Shown: piece after piece, positions 18,753 to 28,548 of the stretch
Numbering within the stretch: position 1 is the stretch's first letter
How the letters are laid out: each line of letters starts with the position of its first letter
Origin: Tritrichomonas musculus
Taxonomy: Eukaryota; Parabasalia; Tritrichomonadida; Tritrichomonadidae
Reading direction: 5' to 3'
DNA length: 64,000 bases
Assembly: GCA_039105265.1 (NCBI GenBank)
Contig: JAPFFF010000009.1
Coordinates: 5,642,001-5,706,000, forward strand
Position numbers and translations under genes: made by a program
The notes under the pieces: model-generated
What the model saw: the letters and a program-made list of their open reading frames with translations, nothing else
The model's database searches: none
What the model was told of the DNA's origin: nothing

Positions 18753-19453
18753 TAAACTTAAAGTAAAAAGGCAGACCACTATTTTTTCCCTCAATTATTA
18801 TGACATAAAATATTTCTTCTCATTTTTAAAAATTTTTAAATTTTATCTCAAAATCTTATTTACCAATCTTTTTTTTTTACGAATTTCATCAATATCTCAG
18901 CAAAAACTCCAAGCAATCGCTAAATATGCATCAAAGAATTTTTTTACTCTTTAAACACTACAATTTGTTATATTATTTGATCTATTCTGATATAAAATTT
19001 TTAACCAATTTTCAATCAAAAACACCAAATTTCACGTAATACACTCAACAACAAGAAGCTGTCATTAAAAATTTTCAGTTATGCGCCAAAACAAGGTTTT
19101 TTACTCTTTTTATTTTTTGATCATATCTCATTGAACAGCACGACATAGCGCAGTACGTATCAACTGTTTTTTTACAATAAGAAAATTATTTTTATATTAA
19201 TTTTCATGAAAATAGAAAGCGATCCTAATGAAAAAAAGAGCAAAACTATTTTTTTAGTAAAACCCATTTTTATTCAATTTTAAATCATTAATCATTGAAA
19301 ATTAATAAAATTCAATTGGGAAAAAACTCATACCATTTTTTGAATATAAAAGCGTATATACGATCAAGAATTTGAATATAAAAAAATTATAACGATCATA
19401 TAAAGTATTCAAATTATATTCAATTAGTGGTCTGAGTTTTTACTTTCAGTTTA
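18753..19453. mobile_element. 701-bp MITE-like element with 29-bp inverted ends
   Basis: TAAACTTAAAGTAAAAAGGC followed by AGACCACTA (18753-18781) is the near-perfect reverse complement of 19425-19453 (three or four mismatches in 29). Inside there is no ORF. The inner ends read TAGTGGTCTG, a common mariner/pogo-like terminus. The element lies 130 bases upstream of the flavin oxidoreductase gene. Confidence 0.6.
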
Positions 19454-19583
19454 GACATCCACTTTTTCTTGGTACTATATATCAAATCTTGATGAAATCT
19501 ATTCAAATTTTGAAGGATCTTTGAAAAAAAGTGCGAGGATCTAAATAACCATATTAACAGCAATTATTTTACTTCAAAATATA

Positions 19584-20663
19584 ATGAGTCTTAAATATGC
19601 TTTTTCTCCAATTCGAGTTGGGCCATTAGAACTTAAAAATAGGTTTATAAGGTCTGCTACAGGTCTTAGCTTGTCTGAATTAAATGGAAAACCTAAAAAG
19701 GAATTATTTGAAGAATATAAAAAGCTTGCAGATGGTGAAATTGGTTTAATTATATCCGGATATGCTTATCCGCTTCGCAATGGGCGAGCAACTCCAAATC
19801 AATCAGGGTTTTATGCGCGCTGGATTGTTAATCAATATAAGCCTATTGTTGATAATATTCATTCAAAAGGAGGTAAATTTATATTTCAAATTTGTCATGG
19901 AGGCTTGCACAGCGTAGGTTATGAAGATGATGAAACGAAGGATCCAACCCCAATATTGAGCCCTTCCGGCGACTCATTTATGTTTGATGATCCAAATCAT
20001 AAAAGTTTAGCCAAAAGTATGAACAAGACAGAAATTGATGATGTTATTAGTTCTTTTGGAAGAGCTGCTTTTATGGCTCAGCAAATCGGTGCTGATGGAA
20101 TCCAAATTCATGCAGCTCATGGATATTTGCTCTCAGAATTTTTATCACCATTTTTCAATCGAAGAACAGATGAATATGGTGGATCAATTGAAAATAGACT
20201 TAGAATTGTTCAAGAAATTATTAATGAAATCAGACGAATTACAAAACCAAGTTTTAGCTGTTCAATCAAAATGAATGGTTTTGATGGATACAATGAAAAG
20301 CACAATAGGTTAATAACACCTGAACTTTGTTCTGAATATGTTAAGCGTCTGAAAAATCTCGATTTCTTTGAAATTTCTTCATCATTCTCTGTTCTTGAAG
20401 GCAAATACAAAAGTTCTTTCAAAAAAGCGATTGGCAAGAAAATTAAATTACCTAAGCGAATGTTTAATTTACAAGCTGCTGAAATTATCAAAAAAGCAAA
20501 TCCAGATAAAATTATCGCTTCTGTTGGAGGACATAGATATATCAATGAAATTGAGGATGTTCTAAAAAGTAAAAAAGTTGATTTAATTTCCATATCAACA
20601 CCTTTAATATCAAACCCCTATGCAATCAAGGAAATGAAAGAAGGGAAAATTTCGCATTGCTGA
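19584..20663 (+). CDS. NADH:flavin oxidoreductase (Old Yellow Enzyme family)
   Basis: 359 residues forming a single TIM-barrel of the OYE/2,4-dienoyl-CoA reductase N-terminal type. Signature parts are PIRVGPLELKNRFIRSATG at the start, the substrate-anion pair H176/H179 with Y181 (HAAHGYLLSEFLSPFFNRR), DEYGGSIENR (196-205), and phosphate-binding SVGGHRY (313-319). The expected role is FMN-dependent, NAD(P)H-driven reduction of activated double bonds. The fold is typical of bacteria and archaea, and the gene was probably acquired by lateral transfer. The protein stops at KISHC, where relatives often carry a C-terminal cysteine cluster; the next codons are TGA, AAA (K), TGT (C). TTCAAAAT lies 12 bases before the ATG. 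Confidence 0.9.
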   Translation: MSLKYAFSPIRVGPLELKNRFIRSATGLSLSELNGKPKKELFEEYKKLADGEIGLIISGYAYPLRNGRATPNQSGFYARWIVNQYKPIVDNIHSKGGKFIFQICHGGLHSVGYEDDETKDPTPILSPSGDSFMFDDPNHKSLAKSMNKTEIDDVISSFGRAAFMAQQIGADGIQIHAAHGYLLSEFLSPFFNRRTDEYGGSIENRLRIVQEIINEIRRITKPSFSCSIKMNGFDGYNEKHNRLITPELCSEYVKRLKNLDFFEISSSFSVLEGKYKSSFKKAIGKKIKLPKRMFNLQAAEIIKKANPDKIIASVGGHRYINEIEDVLKSKKVDLISISTPLISNPYAIKEMKEGKISHC

Positions 20664-20837
20664 AAATGTTTTTATTTCAAACTAAAGAGTAATTAAATTA
20701 AGTATGCTTCAAAATCAACAACAAAGTTATCAAGCATATAAATATTTTTACTAGTAAAATATAGTTTGTTTGATTTCATTGTTATTTTGTATAATTTTAA
20801 ATATTCCAAATAGAAATCTCTATTTTTTTTATTTCTA

Positions 20838-21192
20838 TTAAGGTTCTCCTTCCCAAAAAAAATGTAAATCATTCAATATTGAATTAACTCATAGAATAAA
20901 TAATTCAATAGAGCATTTTTCGGAAAAAGTTTTGGTGAAAAATTAAAAAATATGGCCTCAACGATTAAATCTTATTTCATTCAAAATTTTCCTGATTTTT
21001 TAATTCTATGATTTCTATCAGTAAAAAATCAAAATCGATAAGATTCCATAAAAATATTTTTATTCAATCATTTGAAATATATATCTATATAAATTTCATA
21101 TTTTAATTCATTTTTAAAAACGATATTTATGTATATTTTATTTGTGAAATCTCATTGAATTTAATCTTTTGAATTTGAAAGGAGAACCTTAA
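20838..21192. mobile_element. short element with 14-bp perfect inverted ends and TTAA
   Basis: TTAAGGTTCTCCTT at 20838-20851 and its exact reverse complement AAGGAGAACCTTAA at 21179-21192. TTAA at both outer edges suggests a piggyBac-type target site. The 355-bp body is A+T-rich and has no ORF. It ends 45 bases before the phosphodiesterase ATG, so it may contribute to that promoter. Confidence 0.55.
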
Positions 21193-21237
21193 ATTTTCAA
21201 ATTTGTGGGAAAGTTCAGAATAAATTCAAAATAAAGA

Positions 21238-22431
21238 ATGAATTTCTTTATGTCATCACTGCATTATATAATAATTAGTGAAATATCGAGAATAGGAGAT
21301 TTTCAGATTTCATCGCCTCAAGTTAGCAATACAAAAATTTTTAGCTTGAATCCGAGATTATTAATTTTATCTTACTCAAATAGCTCATCAGAAATACTTT
21401 CTATTACTCTTAAATGCACTGAAAAAGATTCAGATTCTTTATTAAAGTTAATTAATATAAATATACCATATGATTCAATACATGAAGATAAGGAAAGATT
21501 TCAAAAAACGTTCAGGTTTGAAAATTCAAATAAAGAAGATTCAGAGCTAATTCTTGAATTCGTGCACTCAAATCCTCATCGCTATTTCAGTAAAAGCGCC
21601 AAGAATTTAACCAATTTTAAAAATGAAAAAAACATTGATCTTATTAAAAATGGAAAGGCAAATCTTAAATTTAAAGATATATTTATCATAGGGCATAGAG
21701 GATTTGGTGGTAACTATTATACACAAAAATATTTAGAAAACACTATACCATCTTTTCAAGCAGCATTTGAAAAAGGAGCTGATTTTGTTGAGTGTGATGT
21801 CCAACTTACAAAAGATGATATACCGGTTGTAATTCATAATAATAAATATAATGAGAAAGACATAAGTGAATATACCTCTGATGAATTCATAAAGCTTGGT
21901 TTATCAACGCAATACAAAGTCAAATTTTCAACATATAAAAAGCTTCTACGAACTTTACCGAAGGATCGTAAACTTGATGTAGAAATCAAAGTTAAATGGG
22001 ATGAATTTTATGACAGAAATCACCTTGTCAATCGTGTACTTGATGTAACTTATAAATACAATTATCATAAATTATTCTTTTGCACATTTGATCCAATAAT
22101 AGCTGCAATTACAGCTTTGAGACAGAAGACTTACAATGTTTTTTTACTCCTTCATGATCCTAGCTCTAATTCAGTTAATTATTACAATCCCTTATTTAAA
22201 TATTGTGGAGTAAAAGGATACATAATTAATAGTCCGAATCTATTGCAATATCCTGTTCATTCAAAAGAAATAATTTCAAATGGTTTTATGCTAATGTCTT
22301 GGGGCAAATCTAATCTTCAACGAGATACTCTTCTCGAACAGATAAAAATCGGAGTTCGAGGCTTTGTTACAGATGATGTTGAAATTACTTCCAATCTAAT
22401 CAATGATATAGCAAACACAAATAGCATATGA
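21238..22431 (+). CDS. glycerophosphodiester phosphodiesterase
   Basis: 397 residues. The catalytic GDPD barrel starts at residue 150: H153-R154 (IIGHRGFGG), E167 in LENTIPSF, E185 and D187 in VECDVQLTKD, and H200 (VVIHN). E211-like and lysine positions follow in DVEIKVKW, and the final strand is GVRGFVTDD. It would cleave deacylated phospholipids to sn-glycerol-3-phosphate and an alcohol. The N-terminal 130 residues are a separate beta-rich domain, perhaps a carbohydrate-binding or C2-like module as in GPCPD1-type enzymes. No signal peptide is seen, so it is probably cytosolic. TTCAAAAT-like sequence lies within 20 bases of the start. Confidence 0.9.
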   Translation: MNFFMSSLHYIIISEISRIGDFQISSPQVSNTKIFSLNPRLLILSYSNSSSEILSITLKCTEKDSDSLLKLININIPYDSIHEDKERFQKTFRFENSNKEDSELILEFVHSNPHRYFSKSAKNLTNFKNEKNIDLIKNGKANLKFKDIFIIGHRGFGGNYYTQKYLENTIPSFQAAFEKGADFVECDVQLTKDDIPVVIHNNKYNEKDISEYTSDEFIKLGLSTQYKVKFSTYKKLLRTLPKDRKLDVEIKVKWDEFYDRNHLVNRVLDVTYKYNYHKLFFCTFDPIIAAITALRQKTYNVFLLLHDPSSNSVNYYNPLFKYCGVKGYIINSPNLLQYPVHSKEIISNGFMLMSWGKSNLQRDTLLEQIKIGVRGFVTDDVEITSNLINDIANTNSI

Positions 22432-22566
22432 CTTAACTTGTAAAATAAAACTGTCTTTATATACGTTTTCGAAATATATATATATCATTTACATGTATTT
22501 ATTATAGTTATTCACCATTCATTCATTCATCATTTATAAAACTTTTTCAATGGTTAGAATAATTTT

Positions 22567-23643
22567 ATGGATGCATTTTTTCAAAAATATGCACTTGTAT
22601 GGATTATAGCAATATCTTGCGTTTGTATTATACTTTGTTCGCATGTAAAATTAACAGAAGTTTACGATGGAAAAAGTAATCATGAAGTTTGGGCTATATA
22701 TTTTGCTCATTTTGGAAATTACGAAACAGATGGTAAATGGATAAATTGGAAAATCAAAAAAGGGCCTTGGGTCAATCAATCTTTTGAACCACCGCTTTCG
22801 ATTCCTTCTGTTTATTATCCTTTTCTTGGTTTATACTCAAGTCATCACAAACCGACAATTAAAAAGCATCTTAAAATGCTTGTTGAATCCTTGGTATCTG
22901 CGATTATTGTTGAATGGGATGGCCCAAATAGAAAGCAATTAATTGATTCTGATACCAATTTTACTGATACATCATTACAATTAATTTTTTCAGTAGCATC
23001 GCAATTTAATATTCAGGTTGGAATAATCCTATCAGATTATTATCAGCAAACAAACGAATCAATAAAAGAAGATATCAATTATTATCTTAGTACTTATACT
23101 GACAAAGAGAACTGCTTGAAAATAAATAGCAAACCTGTCATTTTTATCAACAATAAATATAATTATTTAATTGAATTCGCTCAATCAAATGTTTCTTTTA
23201 TTGGATTTGGTGATACTATTCAAGATGCTCTTAATTCATTTGAAAATGGTTTCATTGGATTTTCAACTTACTCATCAAGTTTAAAATATTCGTCAATAAA
23301 TGATCCGTTAAAATGGAAATATTTTTCCAAAATCTTTTCATCAAGAAAAATGCAATTTATTCCTTCAATTAGTCCAGGCTTTAACGCATCAGCATTCAAT
23401 ACTCAACTTTCACACCTTTCAATCAGCAGGGGAAATGGCAAATATTACGAATCTCAATGGAAAGATGCAATTGAATCAGGCTCAAACTATATTTTAATAA
23501 ATTCTTTCAATAATTGGTTTTACGGAAATGTTATCGAGCCTGTTGAAAGCAATGACAAATTTACTCTTAATAATGATATTTGGGCTGGAAATGATTCATT
23601 TTACTTCTTACATCAAACAAAAAGTTGGATTCAGAAAAATTAA
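22567..23643 (+). CDS. GH99-like (endo-alpha-mannosidase family) membrane protein
   Basis: 358 residues. A type II signal anchor spans residues 8-25, followed by a lumenal domain. Family features are WAIYFAHFG (42-50), VYYPFLGLYSSHH, SAIIVEWDGP (111-120), PSISPGFN (266-273), RGNGKYYESQW (288-298) and the loop SFNNWFYGNVIEP (313-325). The same loop in GH99 endo-alpha-1,2-mannosidases reads FNEWHEG, with two catalytic glutamates; here they are N316 and Y319. The domain therefore looks like GH99 without its normal catalytic pair. It may act on or bind N-glycans in the Golgi. It follows the phosphodiesterase gene on the same strand after 135 bases. Confidence 0.8.
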   Translation: MDAFFQKYALVWIIAISCVCIILCSHVKLTEVYDGKSNHEVWAIYFAHFGNYETDGKWINWKIKKGPWVNQSFEPPLSIPSVYYPFLGLYSSHHKPTIKKHLKMLVESLVSAIIVEWDGPNRKQLIDSDTNFTDTSLQLIFSVASQFNIQVGIILSDYYQQTNESIKEDINYYLSTYTDKENCLKINSKPVIFINNKYNYLIEFAQSNVSFIGFGDTIQDALNSFENGFIGFSTYSSSLKYSSINDPLKWKYFSKIFSSRKMQFIPSISPGFNASAFNTQLSHLSISRGNGKYYESQWKDAIESGSNYILINSFNNWFYGNVIEPVESNDKFTLNNDIWAGNDSFYFLHQTKSWIQKN

Positions 23644-24253
23644 TATCATATAATTATTATTTTTAATAATAGTAATTAAGGCAAGTATCAATTTTATATT
23701 ATTTTTACAATCACAATTTTTGCATTTATCTTGAAATCATCTTTAAGAATAATATATTTGTAATTGAAGCAATTATAAATTGTTTTTAACTATTTTAAAT
23801 GCTTTGCATTGAAATGTGGAATAATTAGTTGATGAAAACTTCGACTTTAAGCTTATCATTATGTAAATTAAATTAAGTTTTTCGATGTAGATATTTAAAA
23901 AAAAATAGTCATACTGATTATCTTTTTGAATGTCCTTAATTAAACATTAAAGAGATTAGTATGACTATTGAATTCGTGATTTCTAATCGATAATTACCAT
24001 TGTAGTAACTTTTGGTATTCTGATTCCAGATGGTGTCATACGTTTGGTATCGCTTACATTTAACTATTATTTGCATTCCATATTTAATTATTCGTTATTA
24101 AGTCTATATTAGTTGGGTTTTGCTAATTGTATCGCTTGTAACATTATATTCACTAAGTGTTATAAATAAATTGTTTATTATATTTTTTGAATTTTTTTTC
24201 CTCATTTAATATTTCTTTGAAAAGCCGTTTATTGAAGATTTTGTGATATTAAA
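23644..24253. other. intergenic DNA with one hairpin
   Basis: There is no gene in this 610-base gap. 23904-23920 and 23954-23969 (AATAGTCATACT and its complement) form a 16-bp hairpin with about one mismatch around a loop of about 33 bases. The rest shows no structure. Confidence 0.5.
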
Positions 24254-25438
24254 ATGCTAAATCAGACATTAATAGGTCTGACGCTCCGTGGAATTGCAGG
24301 TCTTTCCCCATATCTTTCCCAACAGCGATCAGTCGCATTATTAAATTCGCATTTATATGAATCCATCACTTCTTTTTCATATAACGTAAATCATCTTTAT
24401 GTTCGTGGTTCGTCATTTTGTAATTTTCTAGATTCGCCGATTTCTATCCAACGAAAGGAAGGAATTCATCTTTATAATAAACATTATGAAGCACGTCCAG
24501 AACAACCTGCAATAGGAGATCATATTGATATTCAAGATGCTTATTTTTACAAATGCATTAGTAGATCAGATGGTGGTGCCATTAATTATTTTTCACCAGA
24601 TTCAGGTACTCTTTCTGTTCAGCAAACTACGTTTTTACAATGCCATTCTGGCCCAAATCCAACAGACGGAGGATGCATTGCATTTAATGGCTTAAAATCG
24701 ATTATCCAAACAAGTTGTGCTTCACAGTGTTCAGCTGGTCGTAATGGGCATTCATATAGTATTACGATTTGTGCAAATGGCGGTTCTACTTCAAAATCAT
24801 TAAACCATTTTAATCAAAGCACAATAATAGAATGTTCTCCAAAAGAATCAGCACGAGGATGGCAAAGTTTGTTTCTTTCATATGGTCAGATAAGAATTGT
24901 TGATATGAACTCATCATTCAACGCTGTTGCTACTCAAGCTGGTTCATTTATGATGCACACAATTGATTCAGATGCAATTTGTCTACATAGTACAATTATG
25001 TATAACATCGGTCCATGGATAATATATTTATACGGTAAAGATGGATCTTTGATGGAGCAATGCAATATTGTAAGCAATATATGTGCAAGTAAAGACCAGA
25101 ATGGAATTGTAATGTTCCATAAATTTGGAAGGATCGATAGTTGCATCTTTGCAAATAATCAAGGAAGAATTTTCAAACAGAATAGGCAAAAAGCAACGAT
25201 TGATGTGAGTAATAGTGTTTTTGATTGCGTTTTTGACCATGAACCTGGAGTTCAAACATCTAATTGTTTGTTCGAACAGCCAAACGTACAAACTTATGTT
25301 TTAGCGCACCTCAAAACCCATCTTTGTCAAGCAAAAAGAGATGCTATAGCAAATCCAATCGGAACAAATGAAATATTTGCAAGACTTAAACTCTACTTCC
25401 ATGAACAAGCAAAAAGCATCCTCAAATGGATCAAATAA
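24254..25438 (+). CDS. right-handed beta-helix-like protein, trichomonad type
   Basis: 394 residues. The regular short strands, Asn/Ser/Gly-rich turns and repeated signatures such as IQDAYFYKC, SVQQTTFLQC, IVDMNSSFNA and IDSCIFANN suggest a parallel beta-helix, as in pectate-lyase-like or Pmp-like proteins. Cysteines recur at matching turns. There is no signal peptide or C-terminal anchor, so the protein may be cytosolic or a shortened member of a surface family. I do not recognise the exact family. A GGAINYF / GGCIAF pair (about 112-142) resembles the GG-x-I motif of Pmp proteins. Confidence 0.6.
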   Translation: MLNQTLIGLTLRGIAGLSPYLSQQRSVALLNSHLYESITSFSYNVNHLYVRGSSFCNFLDSPISIQRKEGIHLYNKHYEARPEQPAIGDHIDIQDAYFYKCISRSDGGAINYFSPDSGTLSVQQTTFLQCHSGPNPTDGGCIAFNGLKSIIQTSCASQCSAGRNGHSYSITICANGGSTSKSLNHFNQSTIIECSPKESARGWQSLFLSYGQIRIVDMNSSFNAVATQAGSFMMHTIDSDAICLHSTIMYNIGPWIIYLYGKDGSLMEQCNIVSNICASKDQNGIVMFHKFGRIDSCIFANNQGRIFKQNRQKATIDVSNSVFDCVFDHEPGVQTSNCLFEQPNVQTYVLAHLKTHLCQAKRDAIANPIGTNEIFARLKLYFHEQAKSILKWIK

Positions 25439-25673
25439 AAATGGCCAAATAAATCTAATTATGATGTCTATCTTTTAATTTTTCTTATTTGAATGATATT
25501 TCTCATTTTAAAAATCATAATTAGAGTTGAATTGAAATATGACGAGTTTTAAAAAAAAATCAGTTTGAATTTATAAACAGTATTTTTATAGATCCATAAA
25601 TATTTGATACTATTTTTCAAAAACAAAAATCAATCTATTTGAAGATCATATTAACAAATGCTATTAATAGTAA

Positions 25674-26090
25674 TCATTCTCCTAAGTCACTTGAATGAAT
25701 ATCATTAAGATCAATTTTAACGCTTTCAAATGTCTTACTTGTTTCTTCGTTTTCCTCTTTGGGCATTTCTTTTTTTTCATTCTCAAGATTTTTCTTTAGA
25801 ATATTGTCAAGTTGATCCATTTCCATATCAATAGATGAGGAACTATTACTTAAATTAAGGTTTTGAAATGCAAGAAGTGATGGTCCTTCAAGTAAAGGAA
25901 CAGATTCTTTTTTAGGATCCTTTTCTTTTGAATTTAACAAATTTGTTAATTTCCCTTCTGTTGCCATATCGGCACGTGCTTTGAGTGAACTATCTGAATC
26001 TGAGTCAGAGCCTTCAGCTATTTCAAGTTTTGGGAATCTGTCCTCAATATTAGGAACATCTTGATGAAAGCAGCTCGCAAAACAACCCAT
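25674..26090 (-). CDS. acidic protein with N-terminal acylation motif
   Basis: 138 residues. MGCFASCFHQD at the start offers glycine 2 for myristoylation and cysteines 3 and 7 for palmitoylation, so the protein probably sits on the inner face of a membrane. The rest is serine/glutamate-rich and predicted disordered, with a possible helix near residues 90-110. There is no enzyme motif. It is divergent from SCAMP, 157 bases away, so the two may share a promoter region. Confidence 0.65.
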   Translation of the reverse strand: MGCFASCFHQDVPNIEDRFPKLEIAEGSDSDSDSSLKARADMATEGKLTNLLNSKEKDPKKESVPLLEGPSLLAFQNLNLSNSSSSIDMEMDQLDNILKKNLENEKKEMPKEENEETSKTFESVKIDLNDIHSSDLGE

Positions 26091-26247
26091 TGTATTTTAT
26101 ATTATAATATATAAACTAAAAAAAAATATTGAAGAAGATGCAATAATGCAATCTTATGATTGGTGAACGTTTATTTTTCGGGTTTTTTGATTCAATTTTG
26201 ATATTTTTAATATATCTTCAATTTATTGGCCTTGATTTTATTTTAAA

Positions 26248-27057
26248 ATGGATGCACCAAATCCATTTCAGCCAGACGAGAATGGCGATGGTATTATAAA
26301 CTTGAATGAATCGGAAAATCCTTTCAATCCAAGTTCGAAATCAACCCCAAACTCAATTAATAACTCTCAAATTAATGAAACAAAAGAAGAAAAATTATCT
26401 AGATTGAAAGCTCGCGCAGAGTCTTTACGACGTAGGCTTAATAATGCCCAGCAGCAACAAGCAGAAATTCAAAATGCACCCCCAAATCAGCCAAACTGGC
26501 CACCTTATTTTCCTTTTTTATACATTGATATTGAACACGACATTCCTAGAGCTGCTCAAAATTGTATCAAATATGCAAAAATTGGAATTATTTTATGTTT
26601 TTCCCAAGTTTTAATAAACTTTATTGCCTCATGTTCAATATCAGGATTATCTACATATTCGCATGCAACTGGAATTGTATTTTCAATCATATATGCATTT
26701 TTAAACTGTTATCTTACTTTATCACTTTGTTTCAATAAGCTTTACTCTTCATGCTGTAAGCATGATATACCATTTTCGTTCATCATTTACCAGTTTATAT
26801 TAATAGGATTTTTGCTTTACCAATTTGTTGGTTTCCCCAATAGTGGATCTGTAGGTTTGGCAACATTCTTAGATCTTGTAGCCAAATCAAAAAGCGGATG
26901 GTCTAAATTCATTTCATTCCTGAATTCAGTTGTTATTCTAGCATGTGCCATTATTCAAGTTATTGTTTTACAGCAATCTCAAAAATATCAAAAAGTAAGT
27001 GGTGTTGATGATACGACTACGCAGCGCCTTAATGATTTACCTGATCTTGTTGTGTAA
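26248..27057 (+). CDS. secretory carrier membrane protein (SCAMP)
   Basis: 269 residues. Two NPF motifs (residues 5-7 and 24-26) would bind EH-domain proteins. They are followed by a coiled coil (about 45-75), the SCAMP-type NWPPYFPF (83-90) and four membrane helices (about 110-130, 140-162, 175-195, 222-242). The order NPF, coil, amphipathic linker, four helices is the SCAMP layout. It cycles in post-Golgi and endocytic vesicles. The upstream region has CTTCAATTT about 30 bases before the start. Confidence 0.88.
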   Translation: MDAPNPFQPDENGDGIINLNESENPFNPSSKSTPNSINNSQINETKEEKLSRLKARAESLRRRLNNAQQQQAEIQNAPPNQPNWPPYFPFLYIDIEHDIPRAAQNCIKYAKIGIILCFSQVLINFIASCSISGLSTYSHATGIVFSIIYAFLNCYLTLSLCFNKLYSSCCKHDIPFSFIIYQFILIGFLLYQFVGFPNSGSVGLATFLDLVAKSKSGWSKFISFLNSVVILACAIIQVIVLQQSQKYQKVSGVDDTTTQRLNDLPDLVV

Positions 27058-27293
27058 TGTTAAGAACTAGAGTTTATTATTATTATTATTGTAACATATA
27101 AATAGATAGCTAGCTATCAACTATTTCAAATAATTAAAAAAAAAAGATGTTATTTAATAAGCCGATTTAATTATTTATGTATTTCCAGAATAACTGAAAA
27201 ATAAATTTAAAGTAATTAATTTTTGGATTACCTATTGGAAATTCAGAATAAATATTAAGAATTAAACATTAAATAATTATTAAATAAGATATT

Positions 27294-28016
27294 TTATGGA
27301 AAAGCTTGATCAACAAGAGATGGATCATCTATATATGGGTTTCTATTTCCTTGAGATACGTTGATTCTTTCATTCCTCATTTTTTCATAATCATTTGGAA
27401 GGTAATCATTATTCCATTTTTTAAAAAGTGATAATTCGCCAACAGACATTGGGTATTCATCATACATTGTGTAAAAATATAATACTGCACGTGCAACTCG
27501 TCCTCTATCTTGCTTAATGGGCATCCATTTTTTATTTTTGGTTAAACAAGAATAAATATCGGGATCTGATGGAATTTGAGTACTGCATTTCATCCCACGA
27601 CAAAACTGTTTGCATTCAGAATAATCAACTTCTGTAAAATTATAATTACTTCTTAAATTATTTAATTTTGCAGCAGCTGGTAAAAGATGATGCAAATCAC
27701 TGACCATCGGTGTTTTAGACTTGAATGTTGATTGTGGAACAATATGCTCTGCATTAACATCAGTCGCTGAAGGTTTCTTTGTTTGGTGGCACTTCCAGTT
27801 ATAATTACTTCCACTATATATAAGATTAAGTTCATCATTGTCACAATCTACTTCGTTATACATTTGAACACGTGCTTGATCGTAAGATCGAACAGTATGA
27901 TCTTTATAAAGGCGTTTCAGGCGTTCACGTACTGTTTCTTTTATACGAGTACGTTTAGCATGGCCCTTTAAAAATTCTTTTGAGCTTGAAAACGCAAGAA
28001 ATATAAAGAGAAACAT
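27294..28016 (-). CDS. secreted endonuclease I (EndA/NucM family)
   Basis: 240 residues. A short hydrophobic signal peptide (MFLFIFLAFS) precedes the nuclease domain. The beta-beta-alpha metal core is seen as VNAEHIVPQS (E90, H91), SDLHHLLP (D107, H109, H110) and NNLRSNYNF (N120, R122, N124). Later come RGRVARAVLYFYTMY and QGNRNPYID, hallmarks of bacterial endonuclease I. The product would degrade DNA outside the cell or in phagosomes. The family is mainly bacterial, so lateral transfer is likely. Several paired cysteines fit a secreted, disulfide-bonded protein. Confidence 0.92.
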   Translation of the reverse strand: MFLFIFLAFSSSKEFLKGHAKRTRIKETVRERLKRLYKDHTVRSYDQARVQMYNEVDCDNDELNLIYSGSNYNWKCHQTKKPSATDVNAEHIVPQSTFKSKTPMVSDLHHLLPAAAKLNNLRSNYNFTEVDYSECKQFCRGMKCSTQIPSDPDIYSCLTKNKKWMPIKQDRGRVARAVLYFYTMYDEYPMSVGELSLFKKWNNDYLPNDYEKMRNERINVSQGNRNPYIDDPSLVDQAFP

Positions 28017-28548
28017 AATTTTATTATGTAATATTGATTAAATTTTTTATCAACGGAATTAAAATTTAGTTTAATTCAATTCTCAGAATTGTTTTAAATT
28101 TATTTATCTTGATATATACATGAAAAATATTCATTATATGTTAAAAATAAAAAATATTTTCTAATATTAATATTTATTAAGTAAATAAATTATATTATAT
28201 TATAATAAAATTCCAAAATCCAGAAAAAAAAAAAGGCATCATATGATACAATAATCTTATCAAATTTGGTTTAAATCAATTTTACATTTTTCAATTTCAT
28301 GGAAAATCGCATAAAAATTAAATTATATTTTACAAGTGTTATAATGTATGTTTTTAAGTGATATTTGGTATTTAATTAAAATAGTAAAAATCCAGATTCA
28401 TTAATTTTTTATCTTCCCAAACTTTTTCTATATTTAGATTCAAAATATTTCAAAAGTTACAACAATCAAAAAAAAAAATCTTATACCAGCATTTCTAGCA
28501 TTTTGTGATTAAAAAATCATTAAAAAATTTAATACAATGAATATAAAT
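28017..28548. other. A+T-rich intergenic region
   Basis: Between the endonuclease promoter and the 3' end of the HECT gene there is only A+T-rich sequence with poly-A runs. I see no RNA gene or repeat. Confidence 0.5.
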
